The notes under the pieces were generated by a model. It worked only from the letters and a program-made list of their open reading frames with translations, was not told where the DNA came from and ran no database searches. A program made the position numbers and the translations under genes. A stretch of 64,000 bases of DNA from Phellopilus nigrolimitatus (Eukaryota > Basidiomycota > Agaricomycetes > Hymenochaetales > Hymenochaetaceae): NCBI GenBank assembly GCA_021029095.1, contig JAJOHG010000142.1, positions 1-64,000 of the forward strand, written 5' to 3'. Shown here piece after piece: positions 11,339-23,424 of this stretch. Within the stretch, counting starts at the first letter, position 1. Each line of letters begins with the position of its first letter.

Positions 11339-13651
11339 TTTGTGCAGATGAGCGCGTTGAGGTCGGACGTCTGATCAGAGGCGAGTTTCTCGTCAAGCCG
11401 CGTGGCGCGTCGGGCGCGATCATTATATAAGCGTATCCATTACTTAAGCAACCCCGCTCGGAAGAAGCAGACATAAATACTAAAAAATAGCCATTACTCA
11501 TTTACCCTGCTATACGAATACATTCAAACTAATGGCAGTACGTTCCCTACGAAACGGTGCAGTGGGGATCCCGACGTATGTACTGTAATAATAAATAAAA
11601 AGAGCGAAGGGGTTGTATGGTTGAGATCTCCCAAGTAGCATAACCGAAAAAGCACCTTAGCGGTCATGGCATTTGCGAAGTTCGAAGGGCGATTCGTCAC
11701 CTAGGCAGAAACAGCGAGGCATAGGCAACGTGCAACGGCTACATATTCTCCGTTAGAGCTTTTTCTCTGTCTCGGGAGAAAAGTGACCTTACTTTGTCTT
11801 TCTGATCCAGGGTTAAACTGACATGAAATCTGCTACATTTGAGTGTGAAATGTACCCCGATGCTAGAGCGTCTACGATATCAGGAGAAATAGCTCTGTAA
11901 AATGGATGAGAGACTACGCACTCTTATCCTCGAAGGTCTGGCCAAACAAATAATGATATCCGGAATGTAAATCACAGACAAGACGGCGTAGACGACTTCT
12001 TTGTAATTCATGGTTTCGTTTGGAGTATTTGCTTAAATAGTATGCTTGAGCAGGATTGATGTTCTGGAGTCAATAAACCTCGAGATGGCCGCATTTAAGA
12101 GGACCCGGGAGCCAAAGCTCAACGCTCACTGTGACTCGGGCCCGTCAGGATCCCTGACGCAGGAGAAGATCGGTCCGTTCCTCACGGGGTTTAATTGATA
12201 CGATCCACTTTCATTCGAAGCATCGGTGCTCCTTGGAGCGCCGAACAAGCCCAGGTCAAGATGTACAACGGAGACGAGCAGGTCGAGGAACTCGGCGATG
12301 CAGCATGTCACTGCCTGCTAGACTGGACGTTCTTCACGGGCCATTCTCATGCGCTCTGGAAAAGCATGGGAGTCACACCGGGGTTCAGAATTAGAATGCA
12401 ATGAGGTGCACTAGAACTTATGTGTCAAAAGACCGCCAGAACAAAGTCCACGGCAGTTGATTGATCAAAAAGTGTTCGCAACAGTCTGGAAACCGACCTT
12501 CAACAGTCGGCTAGAGTTGAGGACTTGGCTAGAGTTTGAAAAAAAAGACAAGGCATTTCCAAAAGCGACCAAAATACCAACTCGAAGCCGGTCTATGTTT
12601 CTGACACTGCTTGCACAGGATCCGGATGAGTCCTAAGCGCGGCGGCGATCGAGCTTGATTAACATGTATTGTTCGCTAACAAATGTCCAGCAAGCATCGG
12701 AGAATGAGCACCGCGAGTTCAATGGAAGAAAGTCGCCTCCGAACCTTCCTAGCACATCGCCCCGACACGGAAGAGGAAGCCACGCAAAGGAGCACCGTCG
12801 TCTTGACAATGAGCTAGAGTACAACGTTGAAAAAGCACCAAGTTTCTTGGTTACGTCTCGCGATTTTATCTCCAGCGTGTAGGCCAAGATGAAACGCCAG
12901 AGGGAAAGAGGCGCTTTGATTGAGTTGTTCGTGGCGAGAGAACCAAGATGCCTTGACTCATGCTTTGATTCGGCCATGGTCACAAGAGTCTGTCCGTGTA
13001 TTGTTTCAGGTAGATACGCTCTGCTCAGAGGCCTGACCAGCTTGAAGGTTTGTTCAGCTGCAGGCGAGAGAAGAGTAAGGCGTTATTATTGCATGTCAAC
13101 GGCAGAGGATAATCGGCCCGCATTGAAGGATTGAATTTGCCGTGATGCCGAAGAAGGGGAGCCGTCGGAGTATGAATTTACTATTTTGCCGAACATTGCT
13201 TATTTAAGCTCCTACTTCGAACTTGCTCAGCTTTTGCTGGTCCTTCCGCTTCGTCGCATTTTCCTTGGCTCGTTCTTATAAGAAGCAACCGATAAGTGCG
13301 GAAGTAAACCTCCTTGCAGGATGCGAAATTTGGATCTAAGAATAAATATGACTCGCACAAAAACTACATGTACTGCGGCATCGCATGGATGCCGGGCTCG
13401 GTATGTTCTCTCCCGCACACGACTCCCATAGGTCCGAAGATCACATTCAAATGTGTCTATTTTTGGTTTATCGCCCTCATGCCTCGAGGAACGGACCATC
13501 GGCCAGGTGTAGACAAAAATGACGAGTTGCAGCGGCAGCTGAATAATCGTTATCGGCAGCCTTTTTTGAGACATATATTTGGGAGCTTCGACGGTGAGTT
13601 CAGGGCGAGGTCCCCACTTGTTCCTTTCCACCGTCTGTCGCCCGCGACGCG
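11339..13651. other. Intergenic region, about 2.3 kb, no supported gene
   Basis: It separates the divergent DHHC gene (minus) and ABC transporter gene (plus). Only short, domain-free ORFs occur, and splice partners were not found. Both 5' promoters should lie at its two ends. The segment around 12195..12404 is more GC-rich and codon-like, but it is isolated. Confidence 0.45.
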
Positions 13652-16600
13652 ATGTCTATGGAGGGAAAGCGAGCAAGCTCTGAAGACGAAGATGTCGAGA
13701 AAGCCGCAGCTAAGAAAGCGCGCACCGACGACTTCAGACTAAAGCAACTCGATATCGGCGCAGTCGAGAATGCAGTCTTCAGAGAAAAGTGGTGGCAGCT
13801 GTGGTATGATTTCCTTTTTCCTGTTTTGAAGGTACAGCAAGCTCACTAAGGTAGGCGTCCTCGAGACCCTCCTCCGCCTCCACGAGCAAGTTTAGATGAT
13901 GCACCGGTAATCTTGCTATCGATGGGTAAAAATAGGAAATTTCGGCTTACACGAGTTTTAGGAAATTCCGATTGTTACGGCGTCGATTATTTCAAAACTC
14001 ACGTACTCCTGGATCACAGAGCTCATGGTAAGTGCTTACATTACCGGTCTCCGAATGGCCCATATTTACCTTATTCTGAGTTAAGGTTTTAGGTTACCAG
14101 CGGACGCTTCAGGTCCCCGACCTATGGAAGATGGACCCGTCTCGTGAATCCGGGACGCTGTCTGACAAGCTTGACAATTCGTGGGCCCGCCGTACGTGCG
14201 TCGCAGAAGACTGGAATCGGCGTCTGGCCAGCGGAGAGATCCACCCTAGCATCTTCAAGCGCGTAAAATGGGCTGCTCAGGCATCCCTTCCGGGACCAAC
14301 AGCTTTCGGCGACCGACGTGCCGTTCTCGAGAAAGAGTGGAGGGAAATCTCCGGTGTCAAGGAGCCGAGCATCGCTTGGGCACTAAATGACACGTTCGGG
14401 TGGCACTTCTGGGCCGGCGGGTTATTCAAGGCACGCTGCATCATCGATGGATGGACTGGACTGGGTTCGCTTACATTCCTGTATATATTTCTACGTCCAG
14501 GTTATAGGAGACACATCGCAGATGATGTGTCCTCTTCTCGTCAAGGTGCGAATTATTAGCTTGAGTGGCAAACCTTCCGGCATTCAATGCGTTGCATGAC
14601 ATTGCACAACAATAGGCCATCATCAACTTTGCTGAGGAAAGTAAGCACTCGGGTGCACAGGTCGGGCGGGGCGTAGGCATGGCCGTCGGTCTCTTCCTAC
14701 TGACCGTCACCGCGAGTGTCTGTCAGCATCAAGTAGGTGGCCGAACGGTAAACGACGCATACGTCTACTGAGCTCTCGAACAGTTCTTTTGGCGCTCCAT
14801 GTCCACAGGTGTCCTCGCGCGCGCCGCACTGATTAGCTCTATCTACAAACGCGGTGTCAGACTCACGCCGAAGGCACGAACAACAATAAATAATGCCGCT
14901 CTGGTAAACCATATCTCAACAGATGTGAGCCGCATCGACGCGTGCTCACAATGGTTTGTGAGTGGGCAGATCTTATGTCACATCACAAGATCTAATTCAA
15001 ATATTATTAGCATGCAGGTCAATTGGATTGTTGATGATAAATACCGAATGTGTCTGACTGAATAATATCTACAGCATGGACTGCGCCAATCCAAGTCACC
15101 GTTTGCTTGATTATTCTCTTAGTCCAAGTAAGGATGCTATTATAATGTGATCTCATATTGGGCTAATCTGAAGTTTTCCACAGCTCGGTCCCTCAGCGCT
15201 CGCCGGATTCTCGCTCTTCCTCCTCATGATTCCAGTGCAGGAGCGGCTCATGACGTTTCAGCATAAGCGCCGCCAAAGGGCAAACGAATGGACCGACGGA
15301 CGCGCCAATCTCATCCTGGAGGTCCTCGGCGGCATGCGCGTCGTAAAGTACTTTTCATATGAGCTACCATTTTTAAAGCGTACGTTCTCTTTTGTTTATC
15401 TAATTATTTGCTTTTGAGTTTTTTAAAATACATCAACAAAATAGGTGTTTATGAGATCCGGGCGAAGGAGCTTGACGGGATACGGGCGATCCAGCTCGCC
15501 CGAGCTGCGAAGTGGGTGTTCCACAATTATTTCGCGCGCACGAAGTCTTGTTGACACCGAAGGCATCAAGTATTGCCATGTCATACTCAGTTCCCGTCCT
15601 TGCTGCCACCCTTGCCTTCGTGACTTACACACAAACGGCGCACGCGTTCAACGTCGCCGTCATCTTCTCGTCCTTCTCGCTTTTCCAGCTGCTCCGCCAG
15701 CCACTGCTCTTTCTCCCGCGAGCATTGTCGGCGATCGCCGATGCGAAGAGCGCTCTCACGCGCTTGCAGAAGGTATTTCATGCGGAGCTTCGCACGGAGG
15801 CTGCGCTCGCCATCGACCCCTATTTGGATGTCGCACTGCGAGTCGAGGACGCGACGTTCGAGTGGGAAGAAAGTGCACCGCAGGAGTCACTAGGTAATAC
15901 TCAAAAGAAAGAGAAGACCGGAAAGGAGCTGAAGGAGGAGCTCGGGGTCCTTGAAGAGCCTGAGGACAAAAAGACAGAACCGTCAGCGCCATTCCAAATG
16001 AGGGACGTGAACTTGGTTATACCTCGCGGACAATTAGTTGCCATCGTGGGCCCCGTCGGAAGCGGAAAGGCAAGGAAATATTTCATCGGTTAACTTTGTT
16101 TTCGACACTGAAGATCGGCATTCTACAGTCGAGTCTTCTGCAAGGCCTCATTGGGGAAATGCGGACCGTGCAAGGCAAAATCCTTTTTGGAGGACAAGTC
16201 GGCTATTGTTCGCAGACGGCATGGATTCAGAACGCGACTCTGGTATGCTTATGCTTTCCTTGTACGCACGCCTATTGACGCCGATTCACAGCGCGACAAC
16301 ATTCTTTTCGGACAAGACTTTGACTCAGACCGGTACTGGGATGTCATTGAACGATCATGTCTCATCCCCGATTTGCAGGTTCTCCCTGATGGAGATTTGA
16401 CAGAAGTAAGAATCATAATTTCTCTTCTTTTCTGACGCTAATTTTAATCATATTAAATGAAGATCGGAGAAAAGGGCATCAACCTCAGTGGCGGTCAGAA
16501 GCAACGAGTCAACATCGCGCGCGCTCTATACTTCGACGCCGATGTCGTGATTCTAGATGATCCTTTGTCTGCAGGTATGTCTCGCAACATGATGGTTGCA

Positions 16601-19600
16601 TTTAAGCCAGCGAATAATAGATTTCGCTCCGCAGTCGATGCCCATGTCGGAAAGGCTCTTTTCACAGAAGCTATCCTTGGCTACCTCCGTGCTCGCGGCA
16701 AGACTGTCATTCTCGTCACCCACGCTCTTCACTTTCTTTCGCAGTGTGACTATATTTACACCATCTCTAACGGGCGTATTGGCGAGCAAGGCACCTATGA
16801 CGACCTCATTGTCAAGGGTGGTGAGTTTGCACGATTGACCAGAGATTTTGGCGGTCAACAAGAACAAGAAGACGAAGTCGAGGCGGTAGACGGGGATGTG
16901 GAAGTCGAAGACAAGTCGAAACAAATTAACACGGGCATTGATAAGGCGAAGTTGAAAGCGAAGCTTGACCTAGACAAAGCGGCTGGAAAGGGGAATCTCG
17001 AAGGCCGACTCATGGTGAAAGAAAAGCGAACGACTGGTGCCGTTCCTTGGTATGGTTAGTTCCCATTCTCGAAATTTTGGTTTACGAACAAACTAAGTGC
17101 TTCACAGTCTATGGAACTTACCTTGAGGCTGGGAAGGGTCTCCTCACACTTCCATTGGTGCTATTTACTATGGTTTTCATGCAAGCGAGCCAAGTACTGA
17201 ACTCATACACTCTCGTATGGTGGGAGGCAAAGTGAGTGACAATTTTGATGATCGTTTCCTCGCTCGGCTGTTCTCATGGATTCATTAGCACTTTTAATCG
17301 ACCAAACTCTTTTTATCAAATCTTGTATGCTGCCTTCGGAGTATCGCAAGCGTTGTTTACGTTTTTCCTGTAAGTACAATGAGATATTTGGAAGATTTAA
17401 GGAGGTTCTAACTAAGTCTATTGATGATTAGGGGCTCTGCCATGGATATCATATCCGATTTAGCGTCGAGAAATCTTCACCATCATTCTATTCAGAATAT
17501 ATTCTATGCACCCATGTCGTTCTTCGATACCACTGTGCGTATCTGGAAATTATTTTATTCCGTAGGAGATTCTAACCTAAAACATGTAGCCTCTGGGGCG
17601 AATTCTGGGAGTATTCGGAAAAGATATCGACAGTAAGTTCTTTAATCGCCCTTCCCATGCATGTCTACATTTCTTATTCTGCATTATTGGTAGCAATCGA
17701 CAACCAACTTTCTCGTACGTCCCTCTCTTTGTAAAGGCATACTCAAAACTGAAAACGATGTCCGACAGTTTCAATGCGGCTTCGTGGGTTCTTCCCTTCC
17801 AATACCTTACATTAATCAATTCTCAACAACTCACACACTTGCAGTCGTTCTCGTTATAGCCAATGTTTCCGGTGCAATCATTATAATCACCATCCTTGAG
17901 CACTACTTCAGTGTGTTTATTTCGTGGTCTTGATCGCTGTCCCTTACTGAATACATTCATTAGTTATTGCGGCGGTTTTTATCGCTATAGGGTATAGCTA
18001 CTTTGCGGCATTTTACAGAGCAAGCGCGAGGGAGATGAAGCGCCTCGGTGCGTACTGTCACTTTTCGCATTCAGGTCTTTCAATAACTAAATAATCATGA
18101 TTTTGCAGATTCTCTGCTCCGATCACTGCTGTATTCACATTTCTCTGAGTCCTTGACGGGCCTTCCAACTATCAGGAGTTATGGAGAACTCGATCGCTTC
18201 CTGAAAGACAATCGGTATTATGTTGATCTTGAAAACCGTGCATTGTACTTAACCATTACAAATCAGCGGTGAGTAGTATACAATTTTGAAGCTGGAGTAA
18301 ACACCCCTCATGAAAATTTAGCTGGATGGCCATACGCCTCGATTTCATGGGCGCGCTTTTGGTCTTTATAGTGCGTTTTCTTTGATAGATAAAAACAACA
18401 TGATACTTAGTAACGTTGAACATAGATTGCAATGTTCACTGTCACCGGTGTTTCTGGTATAAACCCTGCGCAAATCGGTTTAGTCCTTACGTACACGAGT
18501 TCGTCCAGAAGATCGTAATGTTCCAATTTTCGAGCTGATTGGCATCTGTACAGCTCAACTAACGCAGATGTGCGGAATGCTCACTCGTCAATACGCTGAA
18601 GTTGAAGTGCGTCCTGTATTCCATACTTCTTGATCTGATGAATAATCAACTTCTATTCCAGAACTACATGAACTCTGTGGAGAGAGGTAAACAGGCTGCT
18701 CTATCATCAGTAAATTTCAGCAATTCTCACTTCTCCTCCTTTTAGTTGTCCATTACAGCAGGGGAGACTTGATTCCACAAGAGCCTCCGCATGAAGTCGA
18801 GAGTAAGAGGCCGGACTCATCTTGGCCTCAGAAGGGGGCAATTACGTTTGAGAAAATATCCATGAGTTACAGGCCTGGATTGCCGACCGTTTTGAAAGGA
18901 CTTTCACTTGAAGTCAAAGGTGGCGAGAAGATCGGCGTTGTGGGACGGTAAGTCGTATGGCGTATGGCGGTCTAGGTGATTTGTAGCTCACTTCGCGATG
19001 TACAGGACTGGCGCGGGAAAGAGCTCATTGATGCTAGCACTATTCCGGATCGTCGAACTAACTTCTGGTCGTATCACGGTCGATGGGTAAGAATGTGTCC
19101 AGTGGTCTGTCCTTGCGAGCCTGCCTGACGTCGGGTTGCACAGTATTGATATCTCGCAGATTGGTTTGAAAGACCTTCGTTCGAAAATATCCATCATCCC
19201 GCAGGATGTACGTTATCTCATTTTCTCATCGCGTACATAACTGAAACTTTATTTGTCAGCCTCTCCTGTTCTCTGGGACCATCCGCACCAACCTCGATCC
19301 GTTTGGACTGTATGATGACGCGCGACTCTGGGATGCTTTGCGTCGCGCCTACCTAGTTGAGAACACCGATGGGTTGACTTCGGGAAAAATATCGGCAGAA
19401 ATGAACAAAAATAACCTCGACACGAAATTCTCGCTGGAAGAGCTGGACGAGGATGCAGGACCAGCGCTCGAATCTGGTATGACTACGCCAACAAATCGAT
19501 ACACATTGGACACGGTCATCGAGAGCGAAGGTGCTAATCTCAGCGTGGGCGAGCGATCGCTGCTCAGTCTCGCAAGAGCGCTGGTGAAGGACTCCAGGGT

Positions 19601-20059
19601 CGTAGTCCTGGACGAAGCGACGTGAGTGTTCAATCGCCATTCTGGCAGAAACAAATGATCTTAAACCATACTTTATTTTAGGGCTTCTGTCGACCTGGAA
19701 ACAGATAGTAAAATTCAATACACAATACAGTCGGAGTTCAGCGATAGGACACTCCTATGCATTGCGCGTACGTTTTTCTGTTTATATTTATCTGGTTCGG
19801 ATGATGATGTTTACCATCGGTGAATAGATCGACTCCGAACCATCCTTTCTTACGACCGTATTCTCGTTTTAGATGCAGGGGAAATTGCAGTAAGTCACCA
19901 GTCGAAACCTTTTCGCTGCTGACTGGTACTGACTATAATTTCTAGGAATTCGATACCCCTGCCAGCCTTTACAGGAACGAGAATGGAATTTTCCGTGGAA
20001 TGTGTCAGCGCAGCAACATAACTCTCGAGGAGATAGAGAAGAGTGCTTTACTTTTTTGA
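13652..20059 (+). CDS. ABCC-family full ABC transporter (Yor1-like)
   Basis: A 36-exon gene encoding 1470 aa with the TMD1-NBD1-TMD2-NBD2 order. NBD1 has Walker A GPVGSGKSS (about 589-597), signature NLSGGQ (678-683) and Walker B VVILDD (Asp in place of the catalytic Glu, usual for ABCC NBD1). NBD2 has GRTGAGKSS (1214-1222), LSVGE (1357-1361), VVVLDE (Glu1382) and the H-loop AHRLRTI. TMD landmarks include [17 protein letters not shown] and WTAPIQ near 330, typical of Yor1/Oligomycin-resistance exporters; it probably exports organic anions at the plasma membrane. The first exon is short, basic and Lys-rich. Exons include a 7-nt (15011..15017), a 15-nt (17769..17783) and a 21-nt (17694..17714) exon. 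Two introns, 14431..14500 and 16070..16128, use GC-AG. All phases agree. Confidence 0.92.
14431..14500 (+). other. GC-AG intron in the ABC transporter gene
   Basis: The donor is AAG|GCACGC and the acceptor ACGTCCAG. Removing it joins GGLFK to VIGDTSQ in phase 0, matching the conserved Yor1-type LFKVIGDTSQ segment. No in-frame GT donor is available here. Confidence 0.8.
15011..15017 (+). other. Seven-nucleotide microexon in the ABC transporter gene
   Basis: The sequence ATTATTAG|CATGCAG|GTCAATT gives a 7-nt exon between introns 14958..15010 (53 bp) and 15018..15074 (57 bp). It completes Gln-Trp-Phe-His-Ala-Ala-Trp-Thr-Ala-Pro, the ABCC signature segment. Without it the downstream frame is lost. 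Confidence 0.8.
16070..16128 (+). other. GC-AG intron inside NBD1 Walker A
   Basis: The donor AAG|GCAAGG is a near-consensus GC donor, and the acceptor is TTCTACAG. Splicing joins GPVGSGK to SSLLQG, restoring an intact Walker A motif. Confidence 0.85.
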
Positions 20060-20406
20060 TTTTTTGTTCACGAAATAGCACGAGATAGTTTCGACTTGCT
20101 TGATGATAGATAGACCATAGATGACGTTGTTCCCGTTTTACAATTAGCAACAATATGAAATTGCAGGAAACCCTTTTTTAGAACAATGACCTATCACATG
20201 CTGTCCAGAAGCCTTCACATTCTAGTCCTGTACAGTGTACGTCAAGAAAATAGCAAGCAAGACATGTGAGCCGTTGGGCGAAGTTTCGGTGTTAGGTCGG
20301 AAAATTTGCAGCCTTTCATAGCTTCTGTCATCTCTCCGTACTATCCTCATATACCGGTAGGCATGTCAAGCAAAGGCGGGACTAGTGGCGTTCAAATTCT
20401 AGTGTC
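20060..20406. other. Intergenic region, ABC transporter to esterase
   Basis: About 350 bases between two plus-strand genes. It holds the ABC gene 3' UTR and the esterase promoter. No distinct element was recognised. Confidence 0.5.
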
Positions 20407-22617
20407 ATGGTCTGGCATGCACTGTTCTTGCTCGTTAGTTTGACCTTGGGTGCCTTCGCTTCAAGCACCGAAGCAAGTTCCGGCTCGCTCCTCGTCTCCA
20501 CATCCTCAGGCCCAGTCCAAGGCTTTCTCGACACGAACACCACCTCTGTAGCGCTGCAAAAGTGGTACGGCGTGCGCTTCGCGGAAGACACCTCCGGGGT
20601 GAACCGTTGGCGCCCGCCGCAGCCATTTGTTGACACGAGCGGCGCAATTTTTAACGCCTCGCAGTTTGGACCCGCATGCCTCCAGGGCCGCGCTGACGGT
20701 GGGAACGGGACGAGCGTGCAGAGCGAAGATTGCCTGAGGATTAACGTCATCGCGCCAGTGGGGGCGAAAGACCTCCCGGTCTATATTTATTCCTTGTACG
20801 CCTTTACGCAGTTCGAGCGCAGATTTGAGGCAGCCATTGATTCGTCATACTTCTCCCGTTACATTGCTTGGGACTTGAAGTGGTGGTGGATTTGACAGCG
20901 GTGCCTCCTCTGACCCAAAGATCGACGGCTCGTTCCTCGCGGCGAAAGGCATCGTATTTGCAAGCTACAACTATCGGTTGTCGCTGTGGGCATGGCCGCA
21001 CGCGAAGGAGATCGCCGATGCTAATGAGACACAGAATTTTGGCCTGCTTGACACGAGGGCAGCGGTCGAGTGGATCAGAGACAATGCGGAGGTATTTGGA
21101 GGGGACCCGACAAAAATCACGCTGGGAGGTAAGGAAGACAATCCGAAGTCTGCAAGCGTGTCAAAGGGAATTGACATAAATTGCTATTGCAGGCGAGTCC
21201 GTTGGCGCAGGTAAAGGTTTTTTGGGCATCGGCAGGATAGAAATACTTGCTGAAAAAAAATCAGAGATGACGAACATGTACATGTCGGCATGGCCAGATG
21301 ACCCAATAATAAGAGGAGCAGTCATGCAGAGCTCAGATAGTGAGTCTGGTCTTCTTCTTTGTCCGATGACGAAACAAGCCTGACAGTAATGATCCGCAGC
21401 CTCGCAGCCGCAATGGCAATTAGGTAACCAGCTCGAGGCCATTTCAAAAAACTTGTCGTGTCCGACCTCTGATGGCCAGCTCGATTGCCTGAGGACGAAA
21501 GACGGGATCGCTCTCCAGAACATTTTGCTCTCATCAGGAGACCAGTTCCAGCCAGTCATAGACAACATAACAATTTTCAAGGACTATGTCAAGCAGACGA
21601 AAGAAGGGCGGACCGCCAAGATTCCCCTGTTGATAGGGACAAATAAGGTGCGGAAGAGGGATGCTCGTCTGATGAGGAAGTTCATATGATGGCGCGTTCT
21701 GTAGGACGAGGGAACACTAATCGTTAACAGCGAGCCGACAGCATTCACGGACGAGGATGCTTACCTGTAAGATATCTTCGAAATACATTTCGCAGCTCGT
21801 TGACATGACTTTGTAGCATAAGCAACAACTTCAACTTCCCGTTCGCAAACTTCACGGAGGTTCTGGACTTATATCCAAGTCCATCGGAAACATATCCGTC
21901 TGTGTACAACGCGACATCGGCAATATGGAGAGACGCACACATGTTATGTCTCGCGCACAATCTGGGGAAGTGGAGAACAGAGACACTTGAGTTGCCTGTC
22001 TGGCGGTACCGATTCGATCTGGTGGCGAACAACTTAAACTCGCTAGGGGCATCAATCGGGACGTTCCATGGTAAATTTGATTTAACTTGAGGTTTGTCGT
22101 GAATGACTTGAAATTTGGTTGCCATAACAGGCGAGGATATCAAGTTCGTTATGGGGTGAGCGTTCCCAGCCATCGAGAAAGCAAGTTTCTTGCTTATATC
22201 GCCTTAGAACAACGGACACAATCGTTCTCGATGCACCGTTCATCCCAGTTACTCCATTCGAGCAAAATGTCTCTAATTATATGGTCGAAGCCTGGACGAA
22301 CTTCATAAAGAGTAAGTCGTTCATTTGAGGTCGGTTGTAAAACGCACTTCACGCTGCTTTAGATCCCTCGCTGGGTCCACAGATCTCGGGTTGGCAAAAA
22401 TACAACTCTAGTGATGGCGAGACTCTGGCGATTCTAGGTATTTCAGATACAGAAGCCATACCAGGAGACCACTTCATGACCGATGCAACTTGCGAATACT
22501 GGAATACTATCTTGCCGATCTATCCACAGGTGCGCAGAATATCGCCTAGAAACAGCAGAGCACAAGTACTGACAGAGGTCCAAGACTTTTCCTGCGTGCG
22601 GAAATTGGACATGCTGA
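20407..22617 (+). CDS. Secreted type-B carboxylesterase/lipase
   Basis: An alpha/beta hydrolase of the cholinesterase-like type-B carboxylesterase family that hydrolyses carboxylic esters outside the cell. Eleven exons were joined: 20407..20795, 20881..21128, 21193..21210, 21265..21339, 21400..21647, 21705..21766, 21817..22070, 22131..22155, 22208..22311, 22363..22529 and 22585..22617, giving 540 aa. An N-terminal signal peptide (about 1-20, hydrophobic LFLLVSLTLGAFA) is followed by the oxyanion-hole GGGF and the nucleophile motif GGESVGA (Ser215; GESAG is usual, so Ala to Val is mild). The acid is in NKDEG (Glu328) and the base is His431. The EDCLRINV motif is present and the C-terminus ends in the conserved FPACGNWTC-like segment. 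Several N-glycosylation sites fit secretion. The gene looks intact. Confidence 0.9.
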
Positions 22618-23424
22618 CCGATGACTAGCAGTGAGATATCCGTCAGAAACCGTCAGTACTAAAATTGCCACAATTTTGTCTTCGTGTTCTAGTTTCGTTC
22701 CAGACTAAGAAAAGAATCGGACGTCAGCACCTTCAGTGCCCATTTTGCTATTTTGAAAGTAAAAGCGAGACACGAACAGAGGAAGATGATTGATAAGATG
22801 CGCGGTGATGTCAGTGCTTATAGCGGATCCGAAAAAGAAAATCGGAGTGTGGCTGGCGGCTTACTCTTGCTCAATCTGTCCACTGTCCGCCATCTCAAGC
22901 ACTGGGACTAACCATCCGACCATTATTCGCTCCAAGCTCGTCAGCCACATTGGCTATCGCACGCAGACAGCTTCTTCCATCGCACGGACTCGCATCTTTC
23001 AGCCTGTCCTTGGCGCCTGGCGTTTCTGCCCGTCTTTTCCACTATAAATGGTTGTCGTTGATGCAACGGATGCATGGAAGATATGAGCGATTCTCCGGTA
23101 AGGATGAGCCACTTTCCACTCTTTGGGGGATTTCTGTAAAACTGACGACGACGGTGAATGTAATAAGTGATGCCTGAAGCGACGACAAGCACATTGCGTG
23201 GCTGCGAGACGCGACGCGACTGCTTTGTTGTTTGTTGTGTCACGGTGTAGTGTGACTTATCGTGGCATGTAACGCGAATTCAATCTCCGCTTACACGCTC
23301 TCCATTGTACGTTCTCCGCTGCCAACATAGCGTGCTCATTGTGCTCGACAGCGACGACCAACCTCCGGACCCTGACGGACCGCCCGACGCGCCACCGACA
23401 CGCGACTCTACAAAGAGACATCTT
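22618..23424. other. Intergenic region, possible 5' exon of dsn1
   Basis: About 800 bases. The frame of the next gene is open back to about 23305, with a coding-like Pro/Asp-rich segment (23350..23424) before the first in-frame ATG, so an upstream first exon is possible. I could not identify it with confidence. Nothing else is seen. Confidence 0.45.
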
